Shown one piece after another: positions 44,270 to 53,840 of a stretch of DNA of 64,000 nucleotides. The DNA comes from Chryseobacterium wanjuense (lineage in GTDB: Bacteria; Bacteroidota; Bacteroidia; Flavobacteriales; Weeksellaceae). The notes beneath the pieces were generated by a model. That model was not told the DNA's origin and did no database searches. It saw only the letters and a list, made by a program, of their open reading frames with translations. The position numbers were made by a program, and so were the translations under genes. Position 1 is the stretch's first letter. Every line of letters starts with the position of its first letter. The stretch covers positions 124,001 through 188,000 of the forward strand of contig NZ_FOIU01000001.1 of assembly GCF_900111495.1 (NCBI RefSeq), written 5' to 3'.

Positions 44270-44824
44270 ATGAATACTCCTTCAAATATGATCGAATTGG
44301 GTACAAAAGCACCGTTTTTTGAGCTTCCAAACCCATCAAAAAGTAACGAAATACAGTCATTGGATGAGCTGAAAGGAGAAAAAGGCACATTGGTGATCTT
44401 CATGTGCAACCATTGCCCGTTTGTTCTTCATGTGATCGATAAATTACACGAATTATATGAAGACTATCATGAAAGAGGGATTGAATTTATTGCGATCAAT
44501 TCGAATGATGTAGAAAAATATCCTGCAGATTCTCCTGAAAAAATGATCGAATTCCAGATTGAAAGACATTTTGATTTTCCTTATTTATACGACGAAAGCC
44601 AGACGATTGCAAAAGCCTATGACGCCGCTTGTACACCGGATTTCTTTTTCTTTGATGATAAATTAGACCTTATCTACAGAGGGCAAATGGATGATTCAAG
44701 ACCTGGGAATAACAAGGATGTGACGGGTGAAGATTTAATTATTGCTTTTGAAAATTTGTTGTTGGGCGAACCTCAGGAAGAAATTCAAAGACCGAGCATG
44801 GGCTGCAATATTAAATGGAAATAA
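44270..44824 (+). CDS. Thioredoxin-family (peroxiredoxin-like) protein
   Basis: A cytoplasmic 184-residue thioredoxin-fold protein of the AhpC/TSA-Redoxin type. MCNHCPFV carries the two cysteines C46 and C49 (CNHC), and a third lies in DAACTPDFFFFDDK, a resolving-cysteine-like position. GTKAPFFELPNPSK is the standard N-terminal edge. Probable role: thiol or peroxide reduction. It is a single gene with its own promoter, followed by a terminator. Confidence 0.88.
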   Translation: MNTPSNMIELGTKAPFFELPNPSKSNEIQSLDELKGEKGTLVIFMCNHCPFVLHVIDKLHELYEDYHERGIEFIAINSNDVEKYPADSPEKMIEFQIERHFDFPYLYDESQTIAKAYDAACTPDFFFFDDKLDLIYRGQMDDSRPGNNKDVTGEDLIIAFENLLLGEPQEEIQRPSMGCNIKWK

Positions 44825-44880
44825 TTTTTGGTTGATGGTAGCAGGGTGTCGGTTGACAGTTCTTGCAATTGATGATATAT

Positions 44881-44908
44881 AAGCTGTTCTTTGGGACGGC
44901 TTTTTTTG
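44881..44908 (+). terminator. Intrinsic terminator of the thioredoxin-like gene
   Basis: Stem AAGCTGTTC / GGACGGCTT (two G-T pairs) with a TTTG loop, then seven T bases. Confidence 0.8.
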
Positions 44909-44930
44909 TTTTTTTTGATATGTATAATTT

Positions 44931-45070
44931 TTAAACGCAAAGATTTAAATAACATTATGTTTTATTTTAATAGGGCAAAGGCAAATGAAATTTGCTTCGT
45001 GAAATCAACTTGTTGATGCAATCTTAGCTTACTTTAAAATGTGAAAAAAAAGATAAAAACTTTGCGTTAA
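44931..45070. repeat. Dispersed repeat with inverted ends, copy B
   Basis: TTAAACGCAAAG at the left, CTTTGCGTTAA at the right. Contains GGGCAAAGGCAAATG, GCTTCGTG, ATCAACTTGTTGAT and ATCTTAGCTTAC, the same words as copy A at 15215, partly in the other order. Directly after it come ATCTGCAAAATCTGCGAAAG words, as in copy A. Confidence 0.7.
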
Positions 45071-45161
45071 AAAATATGACGATCTGCAAAATCTGCGAAA
45101 GATTTGAAACAGTTTTTATTAGCATTATCATGTTGGGCTTATCGAAGCATCTAAAATTATT

Positions 45162-46061
45162 CTAAAACGTAGCCTTACTCTTAGCTTCCACCTTCAAATC
45201 TACATTCACCTTATTATGCGAGAAATTCTTAATAAACTCAGAAGGTGTTTTTTCCGTATATTTTTTAAACATCCTGTTAAAATAAGTCACATTATTAAAG
45301 CCACAGTTATAACTGCATTCTGAGATGCTTTTATCCTGCGCCATCAGCAAACACGCTTTATTGATACGATATCGGTTCACAAACTCTGTAAACGTAATCT
45401 GAGTCGCTTTTTTAAAAAAATTACAGAAAGCCGGCAGTGTCAGATTTGCCAGTTTCGCCACATCTTCAATATTGATTTCCTTATCGTAATTGTGTTCAAC
45501 ATAGGTGAAAATATTTTCCAGACGGGTTTTATTTTTTGAAATAATCGTGTAAGGCATAATTTCCTTGTTTAGAAGCTCATAATCTGTACATTTTGACAAT
45601 TCAAACAAAATTTCAAGCAGCAGCAAATACCTTTTATACCCTTCAGATTCCAACATGAGTTTCAGTCTTGGAAGCATCGTTTTTTTAATTTTGGAATGAA
45701 AATGAATCCCATATTTTGAAAGTTCGAGAAGGTTTTTAATCGATCTCGCTTCCACTTCCTGTTGCGGAAACTGCAGAATTTCTTCCCGGAATTGCAATAC
45801 AATTTCTTCATGCGGATCAATAGAATTCAACCCAAACCCGGAGTGGGGAATATTGGAACCGATCAACACCAGATCACCATTCGTATAATTGCTTTTATGG
45901 TATCCGACGTGGCGCGTTCCACTCCCGGAAATCACACAGACAAGTTCAATTTCTGGATGATAATGGTATTCCCATTTGAATTCTGAAATGGGAGAATTGT
46001 TGTGAATCGTGCGGAAAGAGCTCTTTTCATCAGGGATTACCCGTTCAAATGTAACTTTCAT
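45162..46061 (-). CDS. AraC family regulator, likely of the trehalose genes
   Basis: A 299-residue regulator. Residues about 10-110 form a cupin sensing domain (YHYHPEIELVCVISGSGTRHVG, GDLVLIGSNIPHS). Residues about 185-285 form two helix-turn-helix units (INIEDVAKLANLTLPAFCNFFKKATQITFTEFVNRYRINKAC, SISECSYNCGFNNVTYFNRMFKKYTEKTPSEF). It is divergent, 123 bases from the MFS gene that heads the trehalase operon, so it is the probable activator. The ligand (trehalose or glucose) is inferred. Confidence 0.92.
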   Translation of the reverse strand: MKVTFERVIPDEKSSFRTIHNNSPISEFKWEYHYHPEIELVCVISGSGTRHVGYHKSNYTNGDLVLIGSNIPHSGFGLNSIDPHEEIVLQFREEILQFPQQEVEARSIKNLLELSKYGIHFHSKIKKTMLPRLKLMLESEGYKRYLLLLEILFELSKCTDYELLNKEIMPYTIISKNKTRLENIFTYVEHNYDKEINIEDVAKLANLTLPAFCNFFKKATQITFTEFVNRYRINKACLLMAQDKSISECSYNCGFNNVTYFNRMFKKYTEKTPSEFIKNFSHNKVNVDLKVEAKSKATF

Positions 46062-46184
46062 TCAATTAATCGTATTTTGTTTTCTAAAATAATAATTATA
46101 TTAATATAGTTCAAATATTCATTTACTGTGTTAAATTAACGTTAAGGCAAATGCTTATATCTTAGCCGACAAGAAAGTAATTGA

Positions 46185-47414
46185 ATGAAAAATTTCAACA
46201 TAAAGGCAGTTTTATTTTTAAATTATTTCGTTTTTGCGATTCTTTTGAATTCTGTAGGAACGGTAATTTTACAAATGCAGCAAAATTTCGGTATTTCGAA
46301 GTCTTCTGCAAGTGTTTTGGAAGGTTTTAAAGATCTTCCGATTGCAATTTGCTCATTCATTCTGGCATCTTTTTTACCAAAAATAGGAATAAAAAATTCG
46401 ATGTTGATCGCTCTGTTTTTGGTGAGTTGCATGTGTTTTGTGATGCCTTTTTCCAATGACTTTTGGTTTTTCAAACTGTTATTTACCATTGTCGGGATTT
46501 CTTTTGCTTTAATTAAAATTTCAGTCTTCACCTCCATCGGGTTGGTGACGGATACAGATAAGGAACATTCAAGTTTTATGGGTTATCTGGAAGGTTTTTT
46601 CATGATCGGCGTATTAATGGGAAATGTTTTATTCAGCTTGTTTATAGATGACCACAATCCCAGATCAACCCATTGGCTGAATGTGTATTGGGTGTTGGGA
46701 ACACTCTCAACTTTATCATTTCTATTCTTGTTCTTCTCAAAATTAGACGAACATGAAGCGAAAAGCGAGAAAACAGATTTGCTGGGAGATTTGAGAAACA
46801 GCGCAAGTTTATTCAGTTATAAAAAAGTACTGTTCTTTTTATTGTGCGCTTTTCTTTTCGTGTTGGTAGAACAAAGTTTCCAAACCTGGACGCCGACTTT
46901 TTATAAAGAAATTTTAAAAGTTCCGACTTCGATGAGCATTCAGGCGGGAGCGGTTTTAGCGGGAGCTTTTGCGTTGGGAAGGTTTTTATCAGGGTTTTTC
47001 TCGAAAAAATTCAGCTGGATCTACGTGGTTTCTTTCTGCGTGGTGGGCTTTGCGATAAGTATTTTATTGGTTTTACCATTGACTCACAACATCCATATTG
47101 ATACCGGAACAACATGGTTGAATGCTCCGCTTGTCGTGTATTTATTTCCATTAATGGGTGGTTTGCTGGCTCCGATTTATCCGAGTATCAACTCCGTGAT
47201 TCTGGCTTCAATTCCAAAATATTTACACAGCGCAATGTCTGGTTTAATTGTGGTTTTCTCCGCAATTGGAGGTACGATAGGATCAATAATTACTGGTTTT
47301 GTCTTTCAGGAATTCAGTGGACAGCAGGCGTTTTACCTTTCATTAATTCCACTTTCATTGTTGATTATTTCAGCAATTATTATGAATAAATTAAAAATAA
47401 ATCATAAAAAATAA
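46185..47414 (+). CDS. MFS sugar permease, probable trehalose transporter
   Basis: A 409-residue, 12-segment major facilitator superfamily carrier. N-terminal FLNYFVFAILLNSVGTVILQMQQNFG is the first membrane helix. A central charged loop (SKLDEHEAKSEKTDLLGDLRNS) splits the halves. It runs 2 bases before the trehalase gene and in the same direction, which makes trehalose the probable substrate. The family alone would not show it. Confidence 0.85.
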   Translation: MKNFNIKAVLFLNYFVFAILLNSVGTVILQMQQNFGISKSSASVLEGFKDLPIAICSFILASFLPKIGIKNSMLIALFLVSCMCFVMPFSNDFWFFKLLFTIVGISFALIKISVFTSIGLVTDTDKEHSSFMGYLEGFFMIGVLMGNVLFSLFIDDHNPRSTHWLNVYWVLGTLSTLSFLFLFFSKLDEHEAKSEKTDLLGDLRNSASLFSYKKVLFFLLCAFLFVLVEQSFQTWTPTFYKEILKVPTSMSIQAGAVLAGAFALGRFLSGFFSKKFSWIYVVSFCVVGFAISILLVLPLTHNIHIDTGTTWLNAPLVVYLFPLMGGLLAPIYPSINSVILASIPKYLHSAMSGLIVVFSAIGGTIGSIITGFVFQEFSGQQAFYLSLIPLSLLIISAIIMNKLKINHKK

Positions 47415-47416
47415 AA

Positions 47417-48895
47417 ATGAACAAACAGCTCTATATAAAAGAAATTCAGACTCTTTTTGATGATGTCCAAAGATCAAAGGTTTTTGAAGATCAAAAGATG
47501 ATGACCGATGCAGTTCCGCTGTTTCCGATCAGTTTGATTAATGCAAAATATGAAAAAGAAAAAAACTCGGAAAATTTTGATCTGAAAGATTTTGTATTCT
47601 CTCATTTTGATTTTTTAGGAGCAAAAATTTCGATTCAGAGGGAAGACCATTTGCCGATTGAAGAACATATCGAAAAGCTTTGGGATGAACTGACAAGAAC
47701 AGCTTATGAAGAAAAAGGAACCTTGCTGAAGCTTCCGAAGCCATACATCGTTCCGGGAGGCCGTTTCAATGAGTTTTTCTATTGGGACAGCTATTTTATC
47801 ATGCTGGGATTACAGGTTTCCGGAAGAGTGGAAATGATGGAAAATATCATTGAAAACTGTTCGTATTTAATTCAGACTGTCGGATTTGTACCGAATGCAA
47901 GCCGAACTCATTTTCTGAGCCGTTCCCAGCCTCCGTATTTTTCGTTGATGCTTGATCTGCTTTTTGAAACAAAAAAAGATGAAGCTATTTACATCAAATA
48001 TTATGACACTTTAAAAAAAGAATATGCTTTCTGGATGAACGGAATTGAACATTTAGAAAATGCTTCAAATATTAATAGAGTCGTAAAAACTATTAATGGA
48101 GATATTTTAAACAGATATTACGATGCAGAAAACGAACCGCGTCCTGAAAGTTATTTAATTGATATTGAAGACAGCGAAAATGCAGGAGAAGAATTTTACA
48201 GAAACATCAGAAGCGCCTGCGAATCGGGCTGGGATTTTTCCAGCAGATGGTTTGCAGACGGAGAAAATATACAGACAATCGAAACCCTGAACTTAGCTGA
48301 AGTAGATCTGAACTGCCTTCTATGGCATTTGGAAAAAACATTGGCAAAATCTTCAGCGCTTCAAAATTTGTCTGAAAAAGAAAATTATTTTAAAGAAAGA
48401 GCAGCAGGCCGAAGACAGATGATCGACAAATATTTCTGGGATGAAAAATCAGGGACATACAAAGATTATCACACAAAAAAAAACACAACAACACCGTCTG
48501 AACATATTGCTGCTCTTTATCCTTTATTCCTGAAATTGGCAAGTGGCGAACAGGCAAAATCCGTAGCAAAAATCATAGAAGAAAAATTCCTCTATCAAGG
48601 CGGATTGGTGACTACGACCAAAAAAACAGGACAACAGTGGGATCTTCCCAACGCTTGGGCGCCGTATCAATGGCTGGGTTTTAAAGCAATGAAAAATTAC
48701 GGTTTTGATGAGTTGGCAGAAAAAATTAAAAATAACTGGTGCGCCAATGTAGAAAGAGTCTACAACAACACCGGAAAATTAATGGAAAAATACAATGCTT
48801 TAGACATAGAAACTGTTGCAGGAGGTGGAGAATATCCGAACCAGGACGGATTTGGATGGACGAATGGTATTTATCTCACATTAAAAAATAACTAA
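47417..48895 (+). CDS. treF: Cytoplasmic trehalase (GH37)
   Basis: It hydrolyses alpha,alpha-trehalose to two glucose. 492 residues. Trehalase signature 1 is PGGRFNEFFYWDSYF (113-127), and the second is QQWDLPNAWAPYQWLGF. GGGEYPNQDGFGWTNG lies at the C-terminus. No signal peptide precedes it, so it acts in the cytoplasm on imported sugar, unlike periplasmic TreA. It is 2 bases after the MFS gene. Confidence 0.95.
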   Translation: MNKQLYIKEIQTLFDDVQRSKVFEDQKMMTDAVPLFPISLINAKYEKEKNSENFDLKDFVFSHFDFLGAKISIQREDHLPIEEHIEKLWDELTRTAYEEKGTLLKLPKPYIVPGGRFNEFFYWDSYFIMLGLQVSGRVEMMENIIENCSYLIQTVGFVPNASRTHFLSRSQPPYFSLMLDLLFETKKDEAIYIKYYDTLKKEYAFWMNGIEHLENASNINRVVKTINGDILNRYYDAENEPRPESYLIDIEDSENAGEEFYRNIRSACESGWDFSSRWFADGENIQTIETLNLAEVDLNCLLWHLEKTLAKSSALQNLSEKENYFKERAAGRRQMIDKYFWDEKSGTYKDYHTKKNTTTPSEHIAALYPLFLKLASGEQAKSVAKIIEEKFLYQGGLVTTTKKTGQQWDLPNAWAPYQWLGFKAMKNYGFDELAEKIKNNWCANVERVYNNTGKLMEKYNALDIETVAGGGEYPNQDGFGWTNGIYLTLKNN

Positions 48896-48916
48896 AAACA
48901 AACTAACTATAACAAT

Positions 48917-51373
48917 ATGGCTATGAAAAAAAGATCGATTTTCTTACTTGCCGGGATTGCAACGCTTTATTTTAATAATACGTATGCACAGGAAACTCCA
49001 CAGGATTCCACAAAAACGGCATCTATTGATCAGGTAGTAATCACGGGGAACTCAAACCCAAAAAAGAAAATAGAATCCAGTACGGCAATTTCTACGTTTA
49101 CGGCGAAAGAAATCCAGAAGCAAAATCCTATCAGTGCCGCTGCATTATTGCAGAGGGTTCCGGGGTTTGCAGTGGAAACTTCGGGTGGTGAAGTAGGAAA
49201 CAACCTTTTCGCGAGAGGGATTCCTTCTGCGGGAGCTTACGAATTCGTACAGGTTCAGGAAGATGGACTTCCGGTTTTTGAAGACGGAGCGTTACAATTT
49301 GCCAATGCAGATAATTTCTTCCGTGTAGATAATTCTGTGAGCAGATTGGAGGCTCTGAGAGGAGGTTCCGGATCTATCTTTGCCAACAATTCTCCGGGAG
49401 GGTTGATCAACTTTATTACCAAAGAAGGAAGCAACGATTTCAAAGGAACGGCAAAATTAGAAACCAGTACTTATGGCTTGATGCGTACCGATGTCAATCT
49501 GGGCGGAGCTTTGGTTGAAGATAAATTATTCTTCAATATCGGAGGTTTTTACAGAGCGGATAACGGTATCAGAAAAACAGGTTTTAAAGCCAATAACGGC
49601 GGACAAATCAGAATGAATCTAAAATATGTCTTCGATAAAGGCTATGCTAAAGTATATTATAAAAAACTGGATGACAGAAATACCTTTTTCCTTCCGATTC
49701 CTTTGGTACAAAATGGAAATGATCTGAAAGAATTTTCCGGTTTTGATGCCAATTATGGGACGTACAGCTACAGAACGATCAGTCAGCTGAATATTCCACA
49801 GGCGGGTGGAGGATTTTTCAGTAGAAATTTAGAAGACGGAATTCATCCGAAAGTTGATGTGTTGGGAGCAGAATTTAAATATGATTTGGGAAATAATTTC
49901 TCTGTTTTAAACAAAACGAGATATACCAATATCAATATGAATTATACAGGAATTTTCCCGGCGGGAGGTCCTAAAGATGCTGTTAAATTTGCTACTGATC
50001 CTGTTTCAGAAGGAGGTTTAGGAATGACAGGATATCAGTACTCTCTTGTGAGCAATGGAGCAGTTGTCAATCCACAATTTGTTCAAAAGTTAGGTTTTTG
50101 GGCAATCGACAAGCAGATGAATAATTTTGTGAATGACTTACAATTCAATTATAAATTTGACAAAGGAAATGTAACGGCAGGTTTCTACAAATCCAACTGG
50201 AAATCCCATCAATACTGGAACTGGAGTAATATTTTAACGACCGCAACAGACAGACCGGAACTTCTTAATCTTGTTGATACTTCTCTAGCTCCGACAGATA
50301 TGGGATATTCTAAAACGTACAATGGGGTTACGGATATGTCTTTCTTAATCAGAGATTCTCAGATTCAGGGAAGTTTGAATGATGTGTATCTGAATTTAGA
50401 TTATAATATTACAGATAATTTAAGTTTCAATGGAGGAATCCGTTACAGCCGCGATTTCTACAAAGGATATGGAGTAAGCACAACAACATCTAACTTGAAT
50501 AATTCTGATTTAACAACAGACGGAACCCACAGCTTCTATACCACGACAGCCGACGATAATATGGCGGTTTTAGGAAACAAATACACCTATTGGAACTATG
50601 ACATCAGCAGAGTTTCTTTCACCACAGCTTTAAATTATAAAATTAATAGAGAAAATGCTGTGTACGCCCGTTTTTCCAACGGTTTCAGATCTCCGAACGA
50701 AGAAGCGTATTATAATAATATGAATAATCTGTCGGCAATAAAACCGGTAACGACCAACCAGCTGGAAATTGGATATAAATATTATTCAAGAACATTCGAT
50801 GTAGCGGTGATTCCGTTCTATTCTACACTGAAAAATCTTTCGTTTACGGATGTGTATTCTGACGGAACTTCAGAAAACAAATTTGCCAATACTACCAACT
50901 TAGGAGTAGAATTGGAAGGATATGCAAGATTGTTTAATAATTTGTTGGAAATTACTTTCAACGGAACGATTCAGAGTCCGAAATATAAAGATTTTACAGG
51001 AAGAAATGCAGACGGATCGACATTCGACTATGATGGAAATACCGTAAGAAGAATGCCTAAATTCTATTTTAATATTTCCCCGGCCGTGAATATCACAAAA
51101 CAATGGAGAACGTATGTAAGCATGAATTATTACGGAAAACGTTTCCAGGATGAGAAAAATGCACAGACATTGCCTTCATTCTCGGAATTTGGAGCCGGAA
51201 CTTCTTATCAGTTAGGAAAAATCCGTTTTGCAGTTGACGGAACGAATATCTTCAACACAATCGGAATCACAGAAGGCGACCCAAGAGCCGGATCTCCGAC
51301 AGGTGACGGAATCATTATGGCAAGACCGATCATGGGTGCTGCCGTAAGAGCTTCGATAACTTTAGATTTCTAA
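48917..51373 (+). CDS. TonB-dependent outer-membrane receptor
   Basis: An 818-residue receptor. Signal peptide to about 24 (...LYFNNTYAQ). Plug domain at about 35-170 with TonB-box-like QVVITGN near residue 40 and SPGGLINFITKEG. The 22-strand barrel continues to AAVRASITLDF with the final aromatic residue. 21 bases after trehalase it closes the operon, so it probably brings trehalose or a trehalose-containing sugar through the outer membrane. No SusD lipoprotein accompanies it, which is unlike typical SusC pairs and more like siderophore-type receptors. Confidence 0.93.
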   Translation: MAMKKRSIFLLAGIATLYFNNTYAQETPQDSTKTASIDQVVITGNSNPKKKIESSTAISTFTAKEIQKQNPISAAALLQRVPGFAVETSGGEVGNNLFARGIPSAGAYEFVQVQEDGLPVFEDGALQFANADNFFRVDNSVSRLEALRGGSGSIFANNSPGGLINFITKEGSNDFKGTAKLETSTYGLMRTDVNLGGALVEDKLFFNIGGFYRADNGIRKTGFKANNGGQIRMNLKYVFDKGYAKVYYKKLDDRNTFFLPIPLVQNGNDLKEFSGFDANYGTYSYRTISQLNIPQAGGGFFSRNLEDGIHPKVDVLGAEFKYDLGNNFSVLNKTRYTNINMNYTGIFPAGGPKDAVKFATDPVSEGGLGMTGYQYSLVSNGAVVNPQFVQKLGFWAIDKQMNNFVNDLQFNYKFDKGNVTAGFYKSNWKSHQYWNWSNILTTATDRPELLNLVDTSLAPTDMGYSKTYNGVTDMSFLIRDSQIQGSLNDVYLNLDYNITDNLSFNGGIRYSRDFYKGYGVSTTTSNLNNSDLTTDGTHSFYTTTADDNMAVLGNKYTYWNYDISRVSFTTALNYKINRENAVYARFSNGFRSPNEEAYYNNMNNLSAIKPVTTNQLEIGYKYYSRTFDVAVIPFYSTLKNLSFTDVYSDGTSENKFANTTNLGVELEGYARLFNNLLEITFNGTIQSPKYKDFTGRNADGSTFDYDGNTVRRMPKFYFNISPAVNITKQWRTYVSMNYYGKRFQDEKNAQTLPSFSEFGAGTSYQLGKIRFAVDGTNIFNTIGITEGDPRAGSPTGDGIIMARPIMGAAVRASITLDF

Positions 51374-51401
51374 ACAACTTAGTTTTCTTCATAAAATTGA
51401 T

Positions 51402-51436
51402 AAAACCGCCGGAATTTTTCTGGCGGTTTTTTGTTA
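51402..51436 (+). terminator. Intrinsic terminator of the trehalose operon
   Basis: Stem AAAACCGCCGGAA / TTTCTGGCGGTTTT with short loop and T run. Confidence 0.9.
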
Positions 51437-51516
51437 TCAATTAACAACTTATCCAAAACATAATCTAAACCTTCAAGGTTTACCGGATAATTAAACGTAC
51501 GAAACCCGCATCCCGC

Positions 51517-52155
51517 TTATTTAAAAAACGGATTATACTCTTTCTCAAACCCAATAGTCGTAGGATTTCCGTGGCCGGAGAAAACCTGTGTTTTGCCGTC
51601 GAGGATAAAAAGTTTTGTTTTAATTCCTTCAATTAATTGCTCGTAATTTCCTTTATATAGGTCGGTTCTTCCGATGCTTCCTTCAAAAAGAACATCACCG
51701 GAAATCATGAATTGCTGGTTTTCATTATGATACACCACGCTTCCCGGAGAATGTCCCGGAACATGATATATTTTGAATTTTTCCCCGTCAAGATCCAGTT
51801 CATCGCCTTCGTTTACATATTCAATATCAACTTTTACAGGATTGATCTGAAAACCGAATCTCATTCCGCTCGCCTGAAGCATATCCAGAACATCTTGATC
51901 GTCCTTATGCATCGTCACAGGAACTTTAAACGTGTCAAAAGCCCACTGCAGTCCCAAAACATGATCAATATGAGCATGAGTCAGAAGGATTTTCTGGATT
52001 TTCAGCCCATTTTCAGTGATAAAATTGCTGATAGCTTTTGTTTCCTGATCATTCATATTTCCCGGATCGATCAGCCAGGCATTTTTATTTTCGTTATAAA
52101 TAATATAGGTGTTTTCGCTGGCAAAGTTGAATACGAAACCTTGAATCTGAAGCAT
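51517..52155 (-). CDS. Metallo-beta-lactamase fold hydrolase (glyoxalase II-like)
   Basis: A 212-residue cytoplasmic MBL-fold enzyme. The metal motif is THAHIDHVLG near residue 60, with GHSPGSVVYH and SGDVLFEGSIGRTDL as the third and fourth motif blocks and VFSGHGNPTTIG as the fifth. The family includes hydroxyacylglutathione hydrolase and similar thioesterases. The substrate cannot be settled. It is convergent with the trehalose operon and divergent from the DUF5103 gene. Confidence 0.92.
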   Translation of the reverse strand: MLQIQGFVFNFASENTYIIYNENKNAWLIDPGNMNDQETKAISNFITENGLKIQKILLTHAHIDHVLGLQWAFDTFKVPVTMHKDDQDVLDMLQASGMRFGFQINPVKVDIEYVNEGDELDLDGEKFKIYHVPGHSPGSVVYHNENQQFMISGDVLFEGSIGRTDLYKGNYEQLIEGIKTKLFILDGKTQVFSGHGNPTTIGFEKEYNPFFK

Positions 52156-52354
52156 ATTTTTGAATATTTTTAATTAAGACAAATTTACCATAAAAGTTTT
52201 TGTTTAAAACATTTGAGTGATTTTTAGTTTAAATATTTAATAGTACAAATGCTGAGGTTCTCGAAGCATTCATTTAATCTAAAAAAAATAATTCAATGAA
52301 TAAATATACACTCCAAGTATGGTTTAAAATCGATTTTTCTTTATCTTCGTCATA

Positions 52355-53566
52355 ATGAAAACTTTGCGCATTTTTTTACTTTCTTTGGGCGGACTGGTTT
52401 TTGGACAAAACATCCAAAGCATACAGCTGTTTAATCCTCAGACGAATGACGAGACACCGGTGATTAATTTCAATCAGCAGTTGGTTTTAAGCTTTGACGA
52501 TCTTACGAATGCAAGTGAGATCTACAGATATACGATCAAACATTACAACAGAAATTGGGAGGATGATAATCTTTTCTTTACAGAATATGCGAACGGCAGT
52601 CTAAATGCTTTGCTGGATAAATTTCAGTATTCATTCAATACGTTGCAGGCTTATACCCATTACAAACTGATATTTCCGAATGATAAAATTCAACCTAAAA
52701 TTTCGGGAAATTTTGAAATTATCGTTTATAAAGATTCTGCGGATAAACCTCTTTTTAAAAGAAGATTCTATCTGGTAGAAGATGCGGCGACATTAGCGGT
52801 TGGTGTTTCCAGAATTTCTGAAGCAAGAAATCCTAATGTCAATCAAAGGGTAGAAGTGAAGGCTGTTTCCAAAGGGGGAGATTTGTCTTCCAATGTTAAT
52901 TCCATGACCCTGAATGTGATGCAGAACAACAACCCGAATATGGTCATTAATAATTTAAAACCAAGCACGACTCTGGGAAACCAATTGCTTTTTCAGCAGA
53001 TGTCATTGCTTTTTCCGGGAAATAATGAGTTTTATTATTTCGATAATAAAAACATGAATCTGGCCGCAGATATGGTACGCGCAACGGAAGTGAAAGACGG
53101 GGTGAACAATACATTTCTTCATCCGGTTTGGGCTTTCCCTTTAAATTATCAATATCAGCCGGATGTAAACGGAGCCTGGTATTACAGGAGAAATGATATT
53201 GGCAGAGAAAGGGATGCGGAAAGGGAAGCAGATTACTCTTGGGTATATTTTTCTTTGGATTCCGATCCTGTGGATAAGGAAATTTATGTGCTGGGAGGTT
53301 TCAACAATTTTAAGCCAAGCAAAGAAAATCAAATGCAATATGATGCTGCAACTAAACAATATGTAGCAAAAATATATCTTAAACAAGGTTTCTACAACTA
53401 TATTCTGGCTACAAAAACTCCTGACGGAAGCCTGGATTTCGGAGAAATTAACGGTAATTTCTGGCAGACGGAAAATCTTTATCAGGCATTTTTATATTAT
53501 GCTCCTTTTGGTAGAAATTATGATGGATTGATGGGGTATGGTGAGTTTAGGACACCGGTGAGATAG
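52355..53566 (+). CDS. DUF5103 family exported protein
   Basis: A 403-residue protein with a signal peptide (MKTLRIFLLSLGGLVFGQ). It matches DUF5103, a family of Bacteroidota-specific exported beta-rich proteins. Characteristic parts are VINFNQQLVLSFDDLTNASEIYRYTIKHYNRNWEDD and FYYFDNKNMNLAADMVRA. The C-terminal part (KEIYVLGGFNNFKPSKENQ..., FYNYILATK) is reminiscent of a carbohydrate-binding or glycogen-binding fold. Its role is unknown. Confidence 0.85.
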   Translation: MKTLRIFLLSLGGLVFGQNIQSIQLFNPQTNDETPVINFNQQLVLSFDDLTNASEIYRYTIKHYNRNWEDDNLFFTEYANGSLNALLDKFQYSFNTLQAYTHYKLIFPNDKIQPKISGNFEIIVYKDSADKPLFKRRFYLVEDAATLAVGVSRISEARNPNVNQRVEVKAVSKGGDLSSNVNSMTLNVMQNNNPNMVINNLKPSTTLGNQLLFQQMSLLFPGNNEFYYFDNKNMNLAADMVRATEVKDGVNNTFLHPVWAFPLNYQYQPDVNGAWYYRRNDIGRERDAEREADYSWVYFSLDSDPVDKEIYVLGGFNNFKPSKENQMQYDAATKQYVAKIYLKQGFYNYILATKTPDGSLDFGEINGNFWQTENLYQAFLYYAPFGRNYDGLMGYGEFRTPVR

Positions 53567-53639
53567 GGTTTTGGAGTGGGAGTGTTTGAGTGTTTTTTGG
53601 GTTTGAGAAGTGGAGGAAAGTATAAATGCTACCATAGTT

Positions 53640-53753
53640 CGGCAAGCTCAATACAGGCAGCTCAGCATGCATGACACCGCTACAAATATGCTGTTAAAAG
53701 GAAACAGTTAGTATTAGAGATGTCATGCTGAGGTTCTCGAAGCATCTCTAAAA
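53640..53753. repeat. Dispersed intergenic repeat after DUF5103
   Basis: CTGAGGTTCTCGAAGCATC at 53723-53742 occurs here and at 52249, with weaker relatives at 31786-32000 and 45137. It lies in the 274-base gap before the toxin-antitoxin terminator. Confidence 0.55.
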
Positions 53754-53781
53754 AATAATCAATTCAATCTTAGTTAATAAT

Positions 53782-53813
53782 AAAAAAACCTCGCAGAAAA
53801 ATCCTGCGAGGTT
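53782..53813 (-). terminator. Intrinsic terminator of the toxin-antitoxin pair
   Basis: On the minus strand AACCTCGCAG / CTGCGAGGTT folds a 10-bp stem, then seven T bases follow. Confidence 0.9.
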
Positions 53814-53840
53814 CAATATAATAATAGTCTGGAAAAATCT

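Larger units (their letters stand above)
44825..45161. other. Intergenic stretch with terminator and repeat
   Basis: Holds the terminator at 44881-44908 and the inverted-end repeat copy B at 44931-45070. A TTATCGAAGCATCTAAAATTATTCT piece at about 45137 resembles the CTGAGG-TTCTCGAAGCATC family. Confidence 0.6.

Noticed and set aside
53640..53760. Remnant insertion sequence after DUF5103
   Set aside because: No transposase coding remains and no long inverted ends; the shared words fit the short dispersed-repeat family only.
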